64,000 bases of DNA from Pseudomonas campi (GTDB lineage: Bacteria; Pseudomonadota; Gammaproteobacteria; Pseudomonadales; Pseudomonadaceae), in the NCBI RefSeq assembly GCF_013200955.2, contig NZ_CP053697.2, forward strand, positions 3,844,001-3,908,000. Direction: 5' to 3'. The position numbers and the translations under genes were made by a program. A model generated the notes under the pieces. That model was not told the DNA's origin and ran no database searches. It saw only the letters and a list, made by a program, of their open reading frames with translations. Of this stretch, positions 18,986 to 27,010 are shown piece by piece (the first letter of the stretch is position 1; every line of letters starts with the position of its first letter).

Positions 18986-19195
18986 GTGGACATTCGCATC
19001 GTCGCCATCGAGAGCCAACCGCCTATCTGGCGGGTCTACCTCAACACTTTCTTCATCGTCTGCCACAGCGCAGCCGAGGCCGAGGAAACCGCCTACAAGG
19101 CAGCCCTCAGCAACCGCAAACCCTTCCGCCAGGTACTGCTCAGCAGCGCCAGGGTCGGGCAGGCCGATGATGCCGCACCCTTCTCCGTACTCTGA
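18986..19195 (+). CDS. Small conserved-looking hypothetical protein (69 aa)
   Basis: The start is GTG (18986) with GGAAGAG just upstream. The product begins DIRIVAIESQPPIWRVYLNT and looks like a compact soluble alpha/beta protein. It has no signal peptide or membrane segment. A longer overlapping frame from 18972 has poorer composition and is rejected. The gene stands alone between the aceF terminator and a strong hairpin. I do not recognise a function. Confidence 0.6.
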   Translation: MDIRIVAIESQPPIWRVYLNTFFIVCHSAAEAEETAYKAALSNRKPFRQVLLSSARVGQADDAAPFSVL

Positions 19196-19222
19196 CGCCT
19201 GCCTCTGACGACTGCAGATGCA

Positions 19223-19248
19223 ACAAGGCCCGGATTTCCGGGCCTTGT
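19223..19248. terminator. Strong hairpin between convergent genes
   Basis: A perfect 12-bp inverted repeat (ACAAGGCCCGGA / TCCGGGCCTTGT) with a two-base loop separates the 69-residue gene from the convergent gene at 19260. There is no long T-run on either strand, but the AAC/GTT flanks could serve as a bidirectional terminator. Confidence 0.65.
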
Positions 19249-19259
19249 CGTGTGCGGGC

Positions 19260-19787
19260 TCAGCTCTTCTGCATATTGCGAATCAGGAAACTGATCGCCT
19301 TGGCCAGCTCAGCCGCGCCCTGGTGATCGCGCAACACGCGCAACCAGGGGCTGCCATCGGCCGGGTTCTGCAGCACGCAGACGATGCCGGTAGCCGGGCA
19401 TTCGTAGCGAATGTAGGGATCGAGGCCGAACACCGAGAGACGCTGGTTGCTCACGGTCAAGTCCATGCCCTTCTCGGCACGTACCTCCTGGCGTATCAGC
19501 AGCTCGCCGGGCGCCGGCACGCTCAGTTGGTAACGCAGGTCACTGCGCTGCGCCTGGCCCACCTGGTAGGCGGCGCGCAGTGCATAGGTATCCAGCAGGG
19601 TATTGCTGTGCGCCAGCAACGCCTTGCGTTCGTCCTGGGTCAGGTACAGGCGCTTGAGCTCGGCCAGGTACCGCGCCTGCTCATCCCCGCCCAGCTGAGC
19701 CTCGGCCGCTACCGCCACGGGGGCAGCGCCACCCAGGCTGAGCAACAGCAATAACCCGCTAAGTCTTCTTGTCAGTCCCAGCTGCAT
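19260..19787 (-). CDS. Exported hypothetical protein
   Basis: The chosen ATG (19787) gives 175 residues with a clear signal peptide: RR, then LSGLLLLLSLGGAAPVAV, with cleavage near AVA-AEA (about residue 26). A longer frame to 19859 would bury the signal and is rejected. The mature part is helical at first (RYLAELKRLYLTQDERKALLAH) and then has a beta-rich half with two cysteines (YECPATGIVCVL) that could form a disulfide. It has a C-terminal helical tail. No family recognised. It is divergent from dipA with a 79-bp gap, so both may share control elements. Confidence 0.75.
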   Translation of the reverse strand: MQLGLTRRLSGLLLLLSLGGAAPVAVAAEAQLGGDEQARYLAELKRLYLTQDERKALLAHSNTLLDTYALRAAYQVGQAQRSDLRYQLSVPAPGELLIRQEVRAEKGMDLTVSNQRLSVFGLDPYIRYECPATGIVCVLQNPADGSPWLRVLRDHQGAAELAKAISFLIRNMQKS

Positions 19788-19866
19788 AATGCACCCTTGC
19801 CGAACTTGATTAATGACACAGGCTCTTGGCCTGAACCCCAGCAGCATACTGGAAGCCAACCGCTTG

Positions 19867-22557
19867 ATGAAAAGCCATCCCGATGCCGCCAGCCGTACGG
19901 CGGCCGAGGTTGTGACGCAGTTGCCAGTGCCATCGCGCCTGGGAATGCTGCGCTTCGAGCGTTTGAACGAGGCCAGCTGGGCCTTGCTCTACCTGGACCC
20001 GACCTGCGAGCGTCAGCTGGGCGTGGCCGCCAGCGACCTCTGCGCGCTGATCGACTCGCCCTTCGCCAGCCTGATGGAACCGGAAGCACGCTACCGCCTG
20101 CATGACGACATCCAGCAGCAACTGGCCGCCAGTCAGCACTATACGGTGCGCTACAACCTGCACGTGCCGCGCGGCACCCTCAGCCTGCTGGAAATCGGCG
20201 AACCCTATCTGCTGCACAACCGCCCGCTGCTGCGCGGCTATCTGCTGGTCACCGCCCGTCACGACGACAGCCCCGGCGAGCGCCTGCAGGAACTCGAAGC
20301 CCATAACGTCAAGCTGCAGACCTCCGTGGAGCTGTACCAGCGCGCCCAGGACGAGCACCTGCAGCACCTGATCCGCTCGCGCGCCCAACAGAGCCTGATC
20401 GTGCGCCTGGCGCGCCATCGCTACAGCGCCCTGAATCCGCTCAAGGAAGCCGCCGAGCTGATCACCCAGGCCGCCTGCGAAACCTACGACGTGGCCCGCG
20501 CCAGTGTCTGGCTGTTGCACGGCGACAGCCTGCAGCCGGTGGCCATGTACCGCCGCGATATTGATCGCCACGAGCTACCGGCCGGTATCGATGCGCGGCC
20601 CTACCCGCAGTATCTCGAAGCCCTGCACAGCGGCCGCGCCATCGATGCGCACAACGCCCAGCTCGACCCGCGCACCGCCGAGCTGGCGCAGGACTACCTG
20701 AAGCCGCTGGGTATCAACGCCATGCTTGACGCCAGTGTGCGCCAAGGTGGCGAGGTGGTCGGCGTGCTGTGCCTGGAGCATATCGGCGCGCCGCGGATCT
20801 GGCAGAGCGACGAAGTAGCCTTCGCCGGCGAGCTGGCCGACCAGTTCGCCCAGGTCATGAGCCATCAGCAACGACGTGACGCCACCAGCGCCCTGCACCT
20901 GTTCCAGCGCGCCGTCGAGCAGAGCGCCAGCGCCTTCCTGCTGATCGACCGTGACGGCCTGGTGGAGTACGTCAACCCCAGCTTCACCTCGATCACCCAG
21001 TACAGCAGCGAGGAAGTCCACGGCCGGCGCATCTCCGATCTGCCGGCCCTGGAAAACCTCGGCGACGTGCTGTTCGACCCGCAGTCCGGGCTGGCCGAGC
21101 GCAGCAGCTGGCAGGGCGAGTTCCGCAGCCGACGGAAGAACTTCGAGCCCTACTGGGGGCAGCTGTCGATCTCCAAGGTGTACAACGACGACGGCGAGCT
21201 GACCCACTACATCGGCATCTACGAAGACATCACCCAGGGCAAGCTGGCCCAGCAGCGCATCGAACGCCTGGCCTACAGCGACAACCTCACCGGGCTGGGC
21301 AATCGGCCGTACTTCATCCGCAGCCTGGAAGAGCGCTTCGCGCGCAACAACGGCCGGCCGTTCAACCTGCTGCTGGTCGACATCGACAACTTCAAGCGGA
21401 TCAACGACAGCCTCGGCCACCAGACCGGCGACAAGCTGCTGTCGAGCCTGGCCCGCCGCCTGCGCAACAGCCTGAGCCAGCACACCAGCCTGGCGCGTTT
21501 CGCCAGCAACGAGTTCGCCGTGCTGCTGGATGGCGCCGATGAACAGGGCGGCCTGCAGCTGGCCGCGGAAATCCTGCAGACCCTGGACAAGCCGCTGTTC
21601 GTCGACAACCAGTTGATCAGCGTCACCGCCTCGGTCGGCCTGGCCTGCGCGCCGGCCCACGGCGACGACCCGCATGTGCTCATGAAGCACGCCGGTCTGG
21701 CCTTGCACAAGGCCAAGGCCAACGGCAAGAACCAGGTGCAGATCTTCACCGAGGCGCTGAATGCCGAGGCGCACTACAAGCTGTTCGTCGAGAACAACCT
21801 GCGCCGCGCCCTCACCCAGAACGAGCTGGAGGTCTACTACCAGCCCAAGCTGTGCCTCAAGACCGGCCAGCTCACCGGCCTCGAAGCCCTGTTGCGCTGG
21901 CTGCATCCAGAAAAAGGCATGATCAATCCGGACCAGTTCATCAGCGTCGCCGAGGAAACCGGGCTGATCATTCCCATTGGCAAATGGGTGGCACGCCAGG
22001 CCTGCCGTGTCAGCCAGGAACTGGCCGCCCTCGGTATGGGCGAGGTACAGGTGGCCATCAACCTGTCACCCAAACAGTTCACCGACCCCGACCTGGTCGG
22101 CTCGATCGCTGCCATCCTCGATGAGGAACAACTGCCGCCGCACCTGCTCGAGCTGGAGCTGACCGAGAGCCTGCTGCTCGAAGGCACTGACGACACCCGC
22201 CAGCAGGTGGCCCGCCTCAAGGCCCTGGGCCTGACCCTGGCGATGGACGACTTCGGCACCGGCTATTCCTCGCTGAGTTACCTGAAGAAGTTCCCGATCG
22301 ACGTGATCAAGATCGACCGCAGCTTCATTAAGGACATCCCCGAGAACCAGGACGACATGGAGATCACCTCGGCGGTAATCGCCATGGCCCACAACCTCAA
22401 GCTCAAGGTGGTCGCCGAAGGCATCGAGACTGCCGCCCAACTGGCCTTCCTCCGTCGGCACAAGTGCGATGTCGGTCAGGGCTACCTGTTCGACCGACCG
22501 ATCTCCAGCCGCGAGTTGATCGAGCGCCTGCGCCGCTACCCCTGCCGGGGCGCGTAA
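19867..22557 (+). CDS. dipA: c-di-GMP phosphodiesterase DipA-like (PAS-GAF-PAS-GGDEF-EAL)
   Basis: From the ATG at 19867 the protein has 896 residues, close to P. aeruginosa DipA; an ATG 54 bases upstream (19813) is possible but has no ribosome site. Order: N-terminal PAS-like region (about 30-150), GAF (195-335), PAS (350-465), GGDEF (470-630), EAL (645-890). The GGDEF signature is ASNEF (546-550), so cyclase activity is not expected. The EAL domain is complete: LEALLRW (E673), DDFGTGYSSL, KIDRSFI and VAEGIET. It should degrade c-di-GMP and favour dispersal and motility. Position after aceF matches PA5017. Confidence 0.9.
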   Translation: MKSHPDAASRTAAEVVTQLPVPSRLGMLRFERLNEASWALLYLDPTCERQLGVAASDLCALIDSPFASLMEPEARYRLHDDIQQQLAASQHYTVRYNLHVPRGTLSLLEIGEPYLLHNRPLLRGYLLVTARHDDSPGERLQELEAHNVKLQTSVELYQRAQDEHLQHLIRSRAQQSLIVRLARHRYSALNPLKEAAELITQAACETYDVARASVWLLHGDSLQPVAMYRRDIDRHELPAGIDARPYPQYLEALHSGRAIDAHNAQLDPRTAELAQDYLKPLGINAMLDASVRQGGEVVGVLCLEHIGAPRIWQSDEVAFAGELADQFAQVMSHQQRRDATSALHLFQRAVEQSASAFLLIDRDGLVEYVNPSFTSITQYSSEEVHGRRISDLPALENLGDVLFDPQSGLAERSSWQGEFRSRRKNFEPYWGQLSISKVYNDDGELTHYIGIYEDITQGKLAQQRIERLAYSDNLTGLGNRPYFIRSLEERFARNNGRPFNLLLVDIDNFKRINDSLGHQTGDKLLSSLARRLRNSLSQHTSLARFASNEFAVLLDGADEQGGLQLAAEILQTLDKPLFVDNQLISVTASVGLACAPAHGDDPHVLMKHAGLALHKAKANGKNQVQIFTEALNAEAHYKLFVENNLRRALTQNELEVYYQPKLCLKTGQLTGLEALLRWLHPEKGMINPDQFISVAEETGLIIPIGKWVARQACRVSQELAALGMGEVQVAINLSPKQFTDPDLVGSIAAILDEEQLPPHLLELELTESLLLEGTDDTRQQVARLKALGLTLAMDDFGTGYSSLSYLKKFPIDVIKIDRSFIKDIPENQDDMEITSAVIAMAHNLKLKVVAEGIETAAQLAFLRRHKCDVGQGYLFDRPISSRELIERLRRYPCRGA

Positions 22558-22558
22558 G

Positions 22559-22600
22559 CCCCCCCTCGCCCACTTGTGGGAGAGGGGCCGGGGGAGAGGC
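22559..22600 (+). repeat. REP element, family A copy 1
   Basis: A CCCCCTCGCCCAC...GTGGGAGAGGGG hairpin followed by CCGGGGGAGAGGC. Two further copies lie at 24521-24559 (opposite orientation) and 61494-61532. It sits just after dipA and may also shield the transcript end. Confidence 0.75.
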
Positions 22601-22724
22601 TGGGTTCACGACGACTGTTCCGGTTGTAACGTCCGCCACCCTGCAACGTCTATCAGACAACCCCGGCAGTCCAGCGCCAGAGGGTAGACTGTGTCCATCC
22701 ACCCCGCCGCACCGAGGAACTCCC

Positions 22725-23372
22725 ATGGTCCTGCGCTCGCAAATCCTCGCCCACAAGCTCGAATTGCCGACGGCCGAACAGGCCCTGCCCGGTCGCGCCA
22801 CGCCCATGCCGGTGCAGGCCCAACACTTCGTCAACGGCAACCCGCTCAAGCCACCCTTCCCCGCCGGCCTGCAGCAGGCGGTATTTGCCCTCGGCTGCTT
22901 CTGGGGAGCCGAGCGACGCTTCTGGCAGCAACCGGGCGTCTGGAGCACGGCGGTCGGCTATGCCGGTGGACATACGCCGAACCCGAGCTACGACGAAGTC
23001 TGCTCCGGCCTGACCGGGCATACCGAAGTGGTGCTGGTGGTCTTCGACCCGCAGCAGACCAGCTATGACGCCCTGCTCAAGGTGTTCTGGGAAGCGCACA
23101 ACCCGACCCAGGGCATGCGCCAGGGCAACGATGTCGGCACCCAGTACCGCTCGGCCATCTACTGCAACGACGATGCCCAACTACAGGCGGCGGAAGTCAG
23201 CCAGGCCATGTTCCAGGGCCAGCTGGAGCGCGCCGGTTTCGGCCCCATCACCACCGAGATCGCCGCGGCACCGACCTTCTATTACGCCGAGGCCTACCAC
23301 CAGCAGTACCTGGCGAAGAACCCGGGCGGCTATTGCGGGCTGGGGGGCACGGGCGTGTGCCTGCCCGGCTGA
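22725..23372 (+). CDS. msrA: Peptide-methionine (S)-S-oxide reductase
   Basis: The 215-residue protein has the catalytic GCFWGAERRF (C58) and the family motifs GYAGGHTPNPSYDEVCSGLTG and SQYRS-like TQYRSAIY. The C-terminus has GGYCGLGGTGVCLPG with two resolving cysteines. It repairs methionine sulfoxide in proteins using thioredoxin. The ATG (22725) has GAGGAA upstream; the open frame begins earlier, inside dipA, without homology. Position matches PA5018. Confidence 0.96.
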   Translation: MVLRSQILAHKLELPTAEQALPGRATPMPVQAQHFVNGNPLKPPFPAGLQQAVFALGCFWGAERRFWQQPGVWSTAVGYAGGHTPNPSYDEVCSGLTGHTEVVLVVFDPQQTSYDALLKVFWEAHNPTQGMRQGNDVGTQYRSAIYCNDDAQLQAAEVSQAMFQGQLERAGFGPITTEIAAAPTFYYAEAYHQQYLAKNPGGYCGLGGTGVCLPG

Positions 23373-23397
23373 GAACGCTTACACTCACTGGCAGCCC

Positions 23398-23415
23398 GCC
23401 CGCCAAATGGCGGGC
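23398..23415 (+). terminator. GC-rich hairpin after msrA
   Basis: GCCCGCC-AAAT-GGCGGGC lies 26 bases after the msrA stop. It lacks a T-run, so it may stabilise the 3' end rather than terminate. Confidence 0.4.
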
Positions 23416-23453
23416 CACTCATTCCAGCCAGGAGTCCGTGTTCACGGCCAGCC

Positions 23454-24503
23454 ATGCACAGCACGCGCTTTTCCGATATTCACGAGATTCCACCGAAAGC
23501 CTTCAGCCCGGCCGCCCTGGCGTTGCAGATCGTGCCCTGGCTGCTGATCGGCGCGGCGCTCTGGGGTGGTCTGCCGCTGTGGATTGCCGTGCCCTGCGGC
23601 GCCATCCTCAGCCTCGGCCTGTTGCCGGCACTGGCCACTGCGACCCACTGGCAGGCACTGACACAACCGCGCCCGAGCATCGCCACCACGCCCGACTGGC
23701 TGCCGCCACTGGCCGCCGACCTGAGCAGTCATAGCGCCACGCAGCTGCAGCAGCTCGAACACCTTCAACAGCAGCTGCACGCCCATGACGCCGTCCAGCA
23801 CCAGCACTGGCAGATGCTGATCGAGCAGCTGGCACAACAACGTGCACACGCCGCCCACCTGCTGGCGCCGATCCAGACCACCGCTAGCCAGGCCGCGCGG
23901 CCAGGCAGCGAGGCGGCACTCGCCAGCCTGACCGCCAGCCTGCAGCAAAGCCGCCACCAGGCCGGCGAACTGGCCAGCCAGATGCGCCAGGTCACCACCC
24001 AGGCCGAAGCGATCCTGCGTGCCAGCGATGACATGGACTCGATTGCCAAGCAGACCAACCTGCTCGCCCTGAATGCTGCCATCGAGGCCGCGCGAGCGGG
24101 CGACAGCGGACGCGGCTTCGCCGTGGTCGCCGACGAGGTGCGCGCCCTGTCCAGCCGTTCGGCCGACTTCTCCCAGGAGATCCGCCGTACCGTGCTCGGC
24201 ATGCGCGACGATCTGCAGCGCGCCGACCAACACGCCTGCAGCCTGGCCGAGGCCGATCAGTCGGCCGTCGAGGGCGCCCGCCTGCAGATTGCCGAACACA
24301 TCGCTACGCTCGCCCAGCAGCACAGCCAGGCCCTGGATGCCGCCGCTCAGCTGGAACAACTGCTGCAGACCAGCGCCGACCAGGCCAACGCCATCAGCCT
24401 GCCGCCGCTGGATACCAGCGCCATGACTGAGCTGCAGCAACACGGCCAGGCACTCGGGCAACTGGCCGAGCAGTTGCAGCAACGGGCGACGGACCCGGGT
24501 TGA
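23454..24503 (+). CDS. Short methyl-accepting signalling protein without sensor domain
   Basis: The 349-residue protein has two close hydrophobic segments (about 22-62) forming a membrane hairpin with almost no periplasmic loop, then a long helical cytoplasmic part. The chemoreceptor hairpin tip is clear: DSIAKQTNLLALNAAIEAAR, followed by GDSGRGFAVVADEVRALSSRS. There is no HAMP domain and no recognisable ligand domain, and the signalling domain is short for a chemoreceptor. It may sense membrane state or partner with another receptor, or signal through a non-chemotaxis array. The ribosome site is weak. Confidence 0.82.
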   Translation: MHSTRFSDIHEIPPKAFSPAALALQIVPWLLIGAALWGGLPLWIAVPCGAILSLGLLPALATATHWQALTQPRPSIATTPDWLPPLAADLSSHSATQLQQLEHLQQQLHAHDAVQHQHWQMLIEQLAQQRAHAAHLLAPIQTTASQAARPGSEAALASLTASLQQSRHQAGELASQMRQVTTQAEAILRASDDMDSIAKQTNLLALNAAIEAARAGDSGRGFAVVADEVRALSSRSADFSQEIRRTVLGMRDDLQRADQHACSLAEADQSAVEGARLQIAEHIATLAQQHSQALDAAAQLEQLLQTSADQANAISLPPLDTSAMTELQQHGQALGQLAEQLQQRATDPG

Positions 24504-24520
24504 AGCGAAGCAGCTGTTGC

Positions 24521-24559
24521 GCCCTCTCCCCCGGCCCCTCTCCCACTGGTGGGAGAGGG
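24521..24559 (-). repeat. REP element, family A copy 2
   Basis: The reverse complement of the 22559-22600 element, CCCTCTCCCACCAGTGGGAG and onward. It lies between the convergent ends of the signalling protein and the desaturase-like gene. Confidence 0.75.
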
Positions 24560-24570
24560 AAGACGAACGC

Positions 24571-26220
24571 TTACAGCGCCTGCGTCGGCTCTCCCGCCTC
24601 GGCCTTGCTCTCCGGCTTCCAGCTCTTCAGCAACTGGCCGACCCGATAGCCGCGCCAGCCGAGCATGCGCGAGGCGGTCAGCACCCCGGCCATCAGCGCG
24701 CCGCCGACCCCGGCAGTCACCGTATCGGCTCCGGTCAGATAGAGGCCCTTGATCGGCGTCTGGCTGTGAATCCAGTGCTGCTCGAAGCGCTCTACCCTGT
24801 GGTCGATGCCATAGATCTCGCCCTGCTCGTTCCACTGGTACCACTCGGTGGACAGCGGCGTACCCAGCTCGCAGAAGTCCAGCGCGCCGCGCAGTTGCGG
24901 CTGATGCTGGTAGAGGGTTTCCAGCAGCTGTTCAGTGAGCTGGGCCTTGAACGCCTCGTAGTCGGCGCCGCGCTTGCCCCAGGTAGTGCCCTTCCACTGG
25001 GCGAACCACTGCGGCTGGGTCGGCGCGACGATTTCCACCGTGGCCTTGTTCGGGTAATGCGCATCCCAGGCCGGGTCCTTGGCCGAGGGGAAGCTGATAT
25101 AGATCAGCGGCATTGCCGGGTTCTGCCCGGCCATAAAGCTGCTGACGTTGTGATCGTGATCATGGGTCGGGTAGACCCAGTAGTTGGTCTTCGGCAGCTT
25201 CAGCTCGGCGGCGCTGCCCTTGAAACCGGCGTACAGGCACAGGGTGGCGGCCGACAGTTTGACCTTGGGCAGCTGCTCCAGCAGGCCATAGTCGCTGGCC
25301 ACCTGTGGTTCGAGCAGGCGGGTATAGGTCGGAACCAGGCCGGCGCAGCTGACGATCTGTGGCGCGCGGATCTCGAAGCCATCCTTCTGCATGCGCACGC
25401 CGACCGCGCGACCGTTCTCCACCAGGATCTTGTCGACCCCGGCATAGGTGAACACATGGCCGCCGGCCGCCTCGATCACCGGGATGATGGTCTCGGAAAT
25501 CTTCGTCGCGCCGCCCACCGGGTAGTTGCCGCCAGTGATGTAGTGCTTGGCGACCATGGCGTGCATGACGAAGGCGGCCTCGGCCGGTGGCAGGCCGTAG
25601 TCGCCCCACTGCGCGGTCAGCACGCCGATCAGCTCTTGATTGCTGGTCAGGCCTTCGAGCACTTCGCGGGTGGTCTTGAAGAAGTAATCCGGCAGCCACA
25701 ACCGGCGCAGCTTGCCGTAGAGCATGCCCAGCGAGCGCGGCAGGGCCTGGCCGGCGAAGAAGCGCGGCACCCTGGCGCTGACCTCGCTGAGCAGGTCGAC
25801 ATAACGCTCGAGCACCGCCACTTCCCCGGGGAAGTGGCGCGCCATCTCCGCCTTGAATTCCTCGCGCCCGGCCACGTAGTCGTAGGTCTGCTCGCCGATG
25901 ACGATGCGGTCGTAGTGGGCATCCATCGGCGCCCATTCCAGCTTGCCGTCGCTGATCACATCGAACACCCGGCGGATCGCCGACCAGGGTTTGTGCACCT
26001 CGCCGATGTAATGCACACCCACGTCCCACTCGTAGCCTTCGCGCTCGTAGCTGTGGGTGTAACCGCCAGCGGTGTAGTGCTGTTCCAGCACGCACACGCG
26101 CTTGCCGAGCTTGGCCAGCAGCGCGGCGGTGGTCAGGCCGCCGATGCCGGAGCCGATGATGATGGCGTCGTAGTCATCGCGAACCAGGCGCGGACGGAAG
26201 CGGGTACCGGTGCGTTTCAT
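24571..26220 (-). CDS. Retinol-saturase/phytoene-desaturase-like FAD oxidoreductase
   Basis: The 549-residue flavoprotein has the FAD-binding GSGIGGLTTAALLAKLG (about 23-39), an E-rich strand VCVLEQHYTAGGYTHSYE typical of carotenoid isomerase and all-trans-retinol 13,14-reductase relatives, and the C-terminal FAD motif YLTGADTVTAGVGGALMAG. It probably reduces, isomerises or desaturates a polyunsaturated or isoprenoid substrate; none can be named. It lies alone, divergent from the PadR gene, and its promoter carries two PadR-like operators, so it is likely the regulator's main target. The gene end abuts a REP element. Confidence 0.85.
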   Translation of the reverse strand: MKRTGTRFRPRLVRDDYDAIIIGSGIGGLTTAALLAKLGKRVCVLEQHYTAGGYTHSYEREGYEWDVGVHYIGEVHKPWSAIRRVFDVISDGKLEWAPMDAHYDRIVIGEQTYDYVAGREEFKAEMARHFPGEVAVLERYVDLLSEVSARVPRFFAGQALPRSLGMLYGKLRRLWLPDYFFKTTREVLEGLTSNQELIGVLTAQWGDYGLPPAEAAFVMHAMVAKHYITGGNYPVGGATKISETIIPVIEAAGGHVFTYAGVDKILVENGRAVGVRMQKDGFEIRAPQIVSCAGLVPTYTRLLEPQVASDYGLLEQLPKVKLSAATLCLYAGFKGSAAELKLPKTNYWVYPTHDHDHNVSSFMAGQNPAMPLIYISFPSAKDPAWDAHYPNKATVEIVAPTQPQWFAQWKGTTWGKRGADYEAFKAQLTEQLLETLYQHQPQLRGALDFCELGTPLSTEWYQWNEQGEIYGIDHRVERFEQHWIHSQTPIKGLYLTGADTVTAGVGGALMAGVLTASRMLGWRGYRVGQLLKSWKPESKAEAGEPTQAL

Positions 26221-26245
26221 GGAGGGCTCCTGCGTTATTGTTGTT

Positions 26246-26298
26246 ATGCAATTTTTTGCATACTAGGCAGCATTCTCCATCCATGCAACTTTTTGCAT
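26246..26298 (-). promoter_or_regulatory. Two PadR-type operators over the desaturase promoter
   Basis: ATGCAA-N4-TTGCAT occurs twice: 26246-26261 and 26283-26298. On the minus strand TTGCAT (26288-26283, part of the second operator) and TAGTAT (26265-26260) form a -35/-10 pair with exactly 17 bases between, giving a promoter for the FAD oxidoreductase. The first operator covers the end of the -10 and the start site. The layout fits direct repression. For the plus strand, TATACT (26305-26310) may be the padR -10, placing the second operator over its -35. Confidence 0.75.
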
Positions 26299-26346
26299 AA
26301 TCCGTATACTGCGGCGCACTTCCATAACAGCCGGTGAAACCCGCCC

Positions 26347-26883
26347 ATGTCGCTCAAGCACGCCATCCTCATCCTCCTGGAAAGCGAACCCGGCAGCGGC
26401 TACGACCTGCTCAAGCGCTTCAAGGATGGCCTCGGCTATTTCTGGAACGCCAAGCACCAGCAGGTCTACCTGGAACTGAAAAAGCTCAACGAGGCCGGCT
26501 GGCTGGAGTTCGAGGCCGAGGCCCAGGACACCCGCCCGGACAAGAAGATCTACCGCCTGACCCCGAGCGGCCACGCCGAGCTATTGCGCTGGCTGGGCGA
26601 GCCGGTGCAGCCGAACAAGATCAACGATGCGCTGCTGGTCAAGCTGTACGCCGGCGCCCATACCTCGACCGCCAACCTGCGCGAGGAAATGCAGCGCCAC
26701 GTGGCCGTGCACCGCAAGACCCTGGACAGCCTGCTCAGCATCGAGCGCGACTACCAGGCTTTGCCCGAGGAGCAACGCCAGGCGCTGCGCCTGCCCTACC
26801 TGACCCTGCGCCGCGGCATCCTCGGCGAGCAGTCCTGGCTGGCCTGGGCGGATGAAGTCGAACAGGAACTCGCCCGCGACTGA
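26347..26883 (+). CDS. PadR-family transcriptional regulator
   Basis: The 178-residue protein has the PadR winged helix: SLKHAILILLESEPGSGYDLLKRF, then KHQQVYLELKKLNEAGWLE and KIYRLTPSGHAELLRWL. A C-terminal Vir-type helical dimerisation domain follows (about 95-178). It probably represses itself and the divergent flavoprotein through the paired ATGCAA-N4-TTGCAT sites. PadR proteins often respond to phenolic or lipophilic compounds; the ligand here is unknown. Confidence 0.9.
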   Translation: MSLKHAILILLESEPGSGYDLLKRFKDGLGYFWNAKHQQVYLELKKLNEAGWLEFEAEAQDTRPDKKIYRLTPSGHAELLRWLGEPVQPNKINDALLVKLYAGAHTSTANLREEMQRHVAVHRKTLDSLLSIERDYQALPEEQRQALRLPYLTLRRGILGEQSWLAWADEVEQELARD

Positions 26884-27010
26884 AACCTCAGCCGGTAATC
26901 CAGCACAACTGACGCCCAGGATTAACCACGCGCCAGGCCCGCGCACTACTGCCAGTTCGCGCGCGAAACGCTAGACTGCCAGCCAATAGCCAGCAGCCTT
27001 CGACACCAGC

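Noticed and set aside
23438..23734. GTG start with a good AGGAG just before the methyl-accepting protein gene
   Set aside because: That frame overlaps the gene out of frame and gives an Arg/Ala-rich product without domains.
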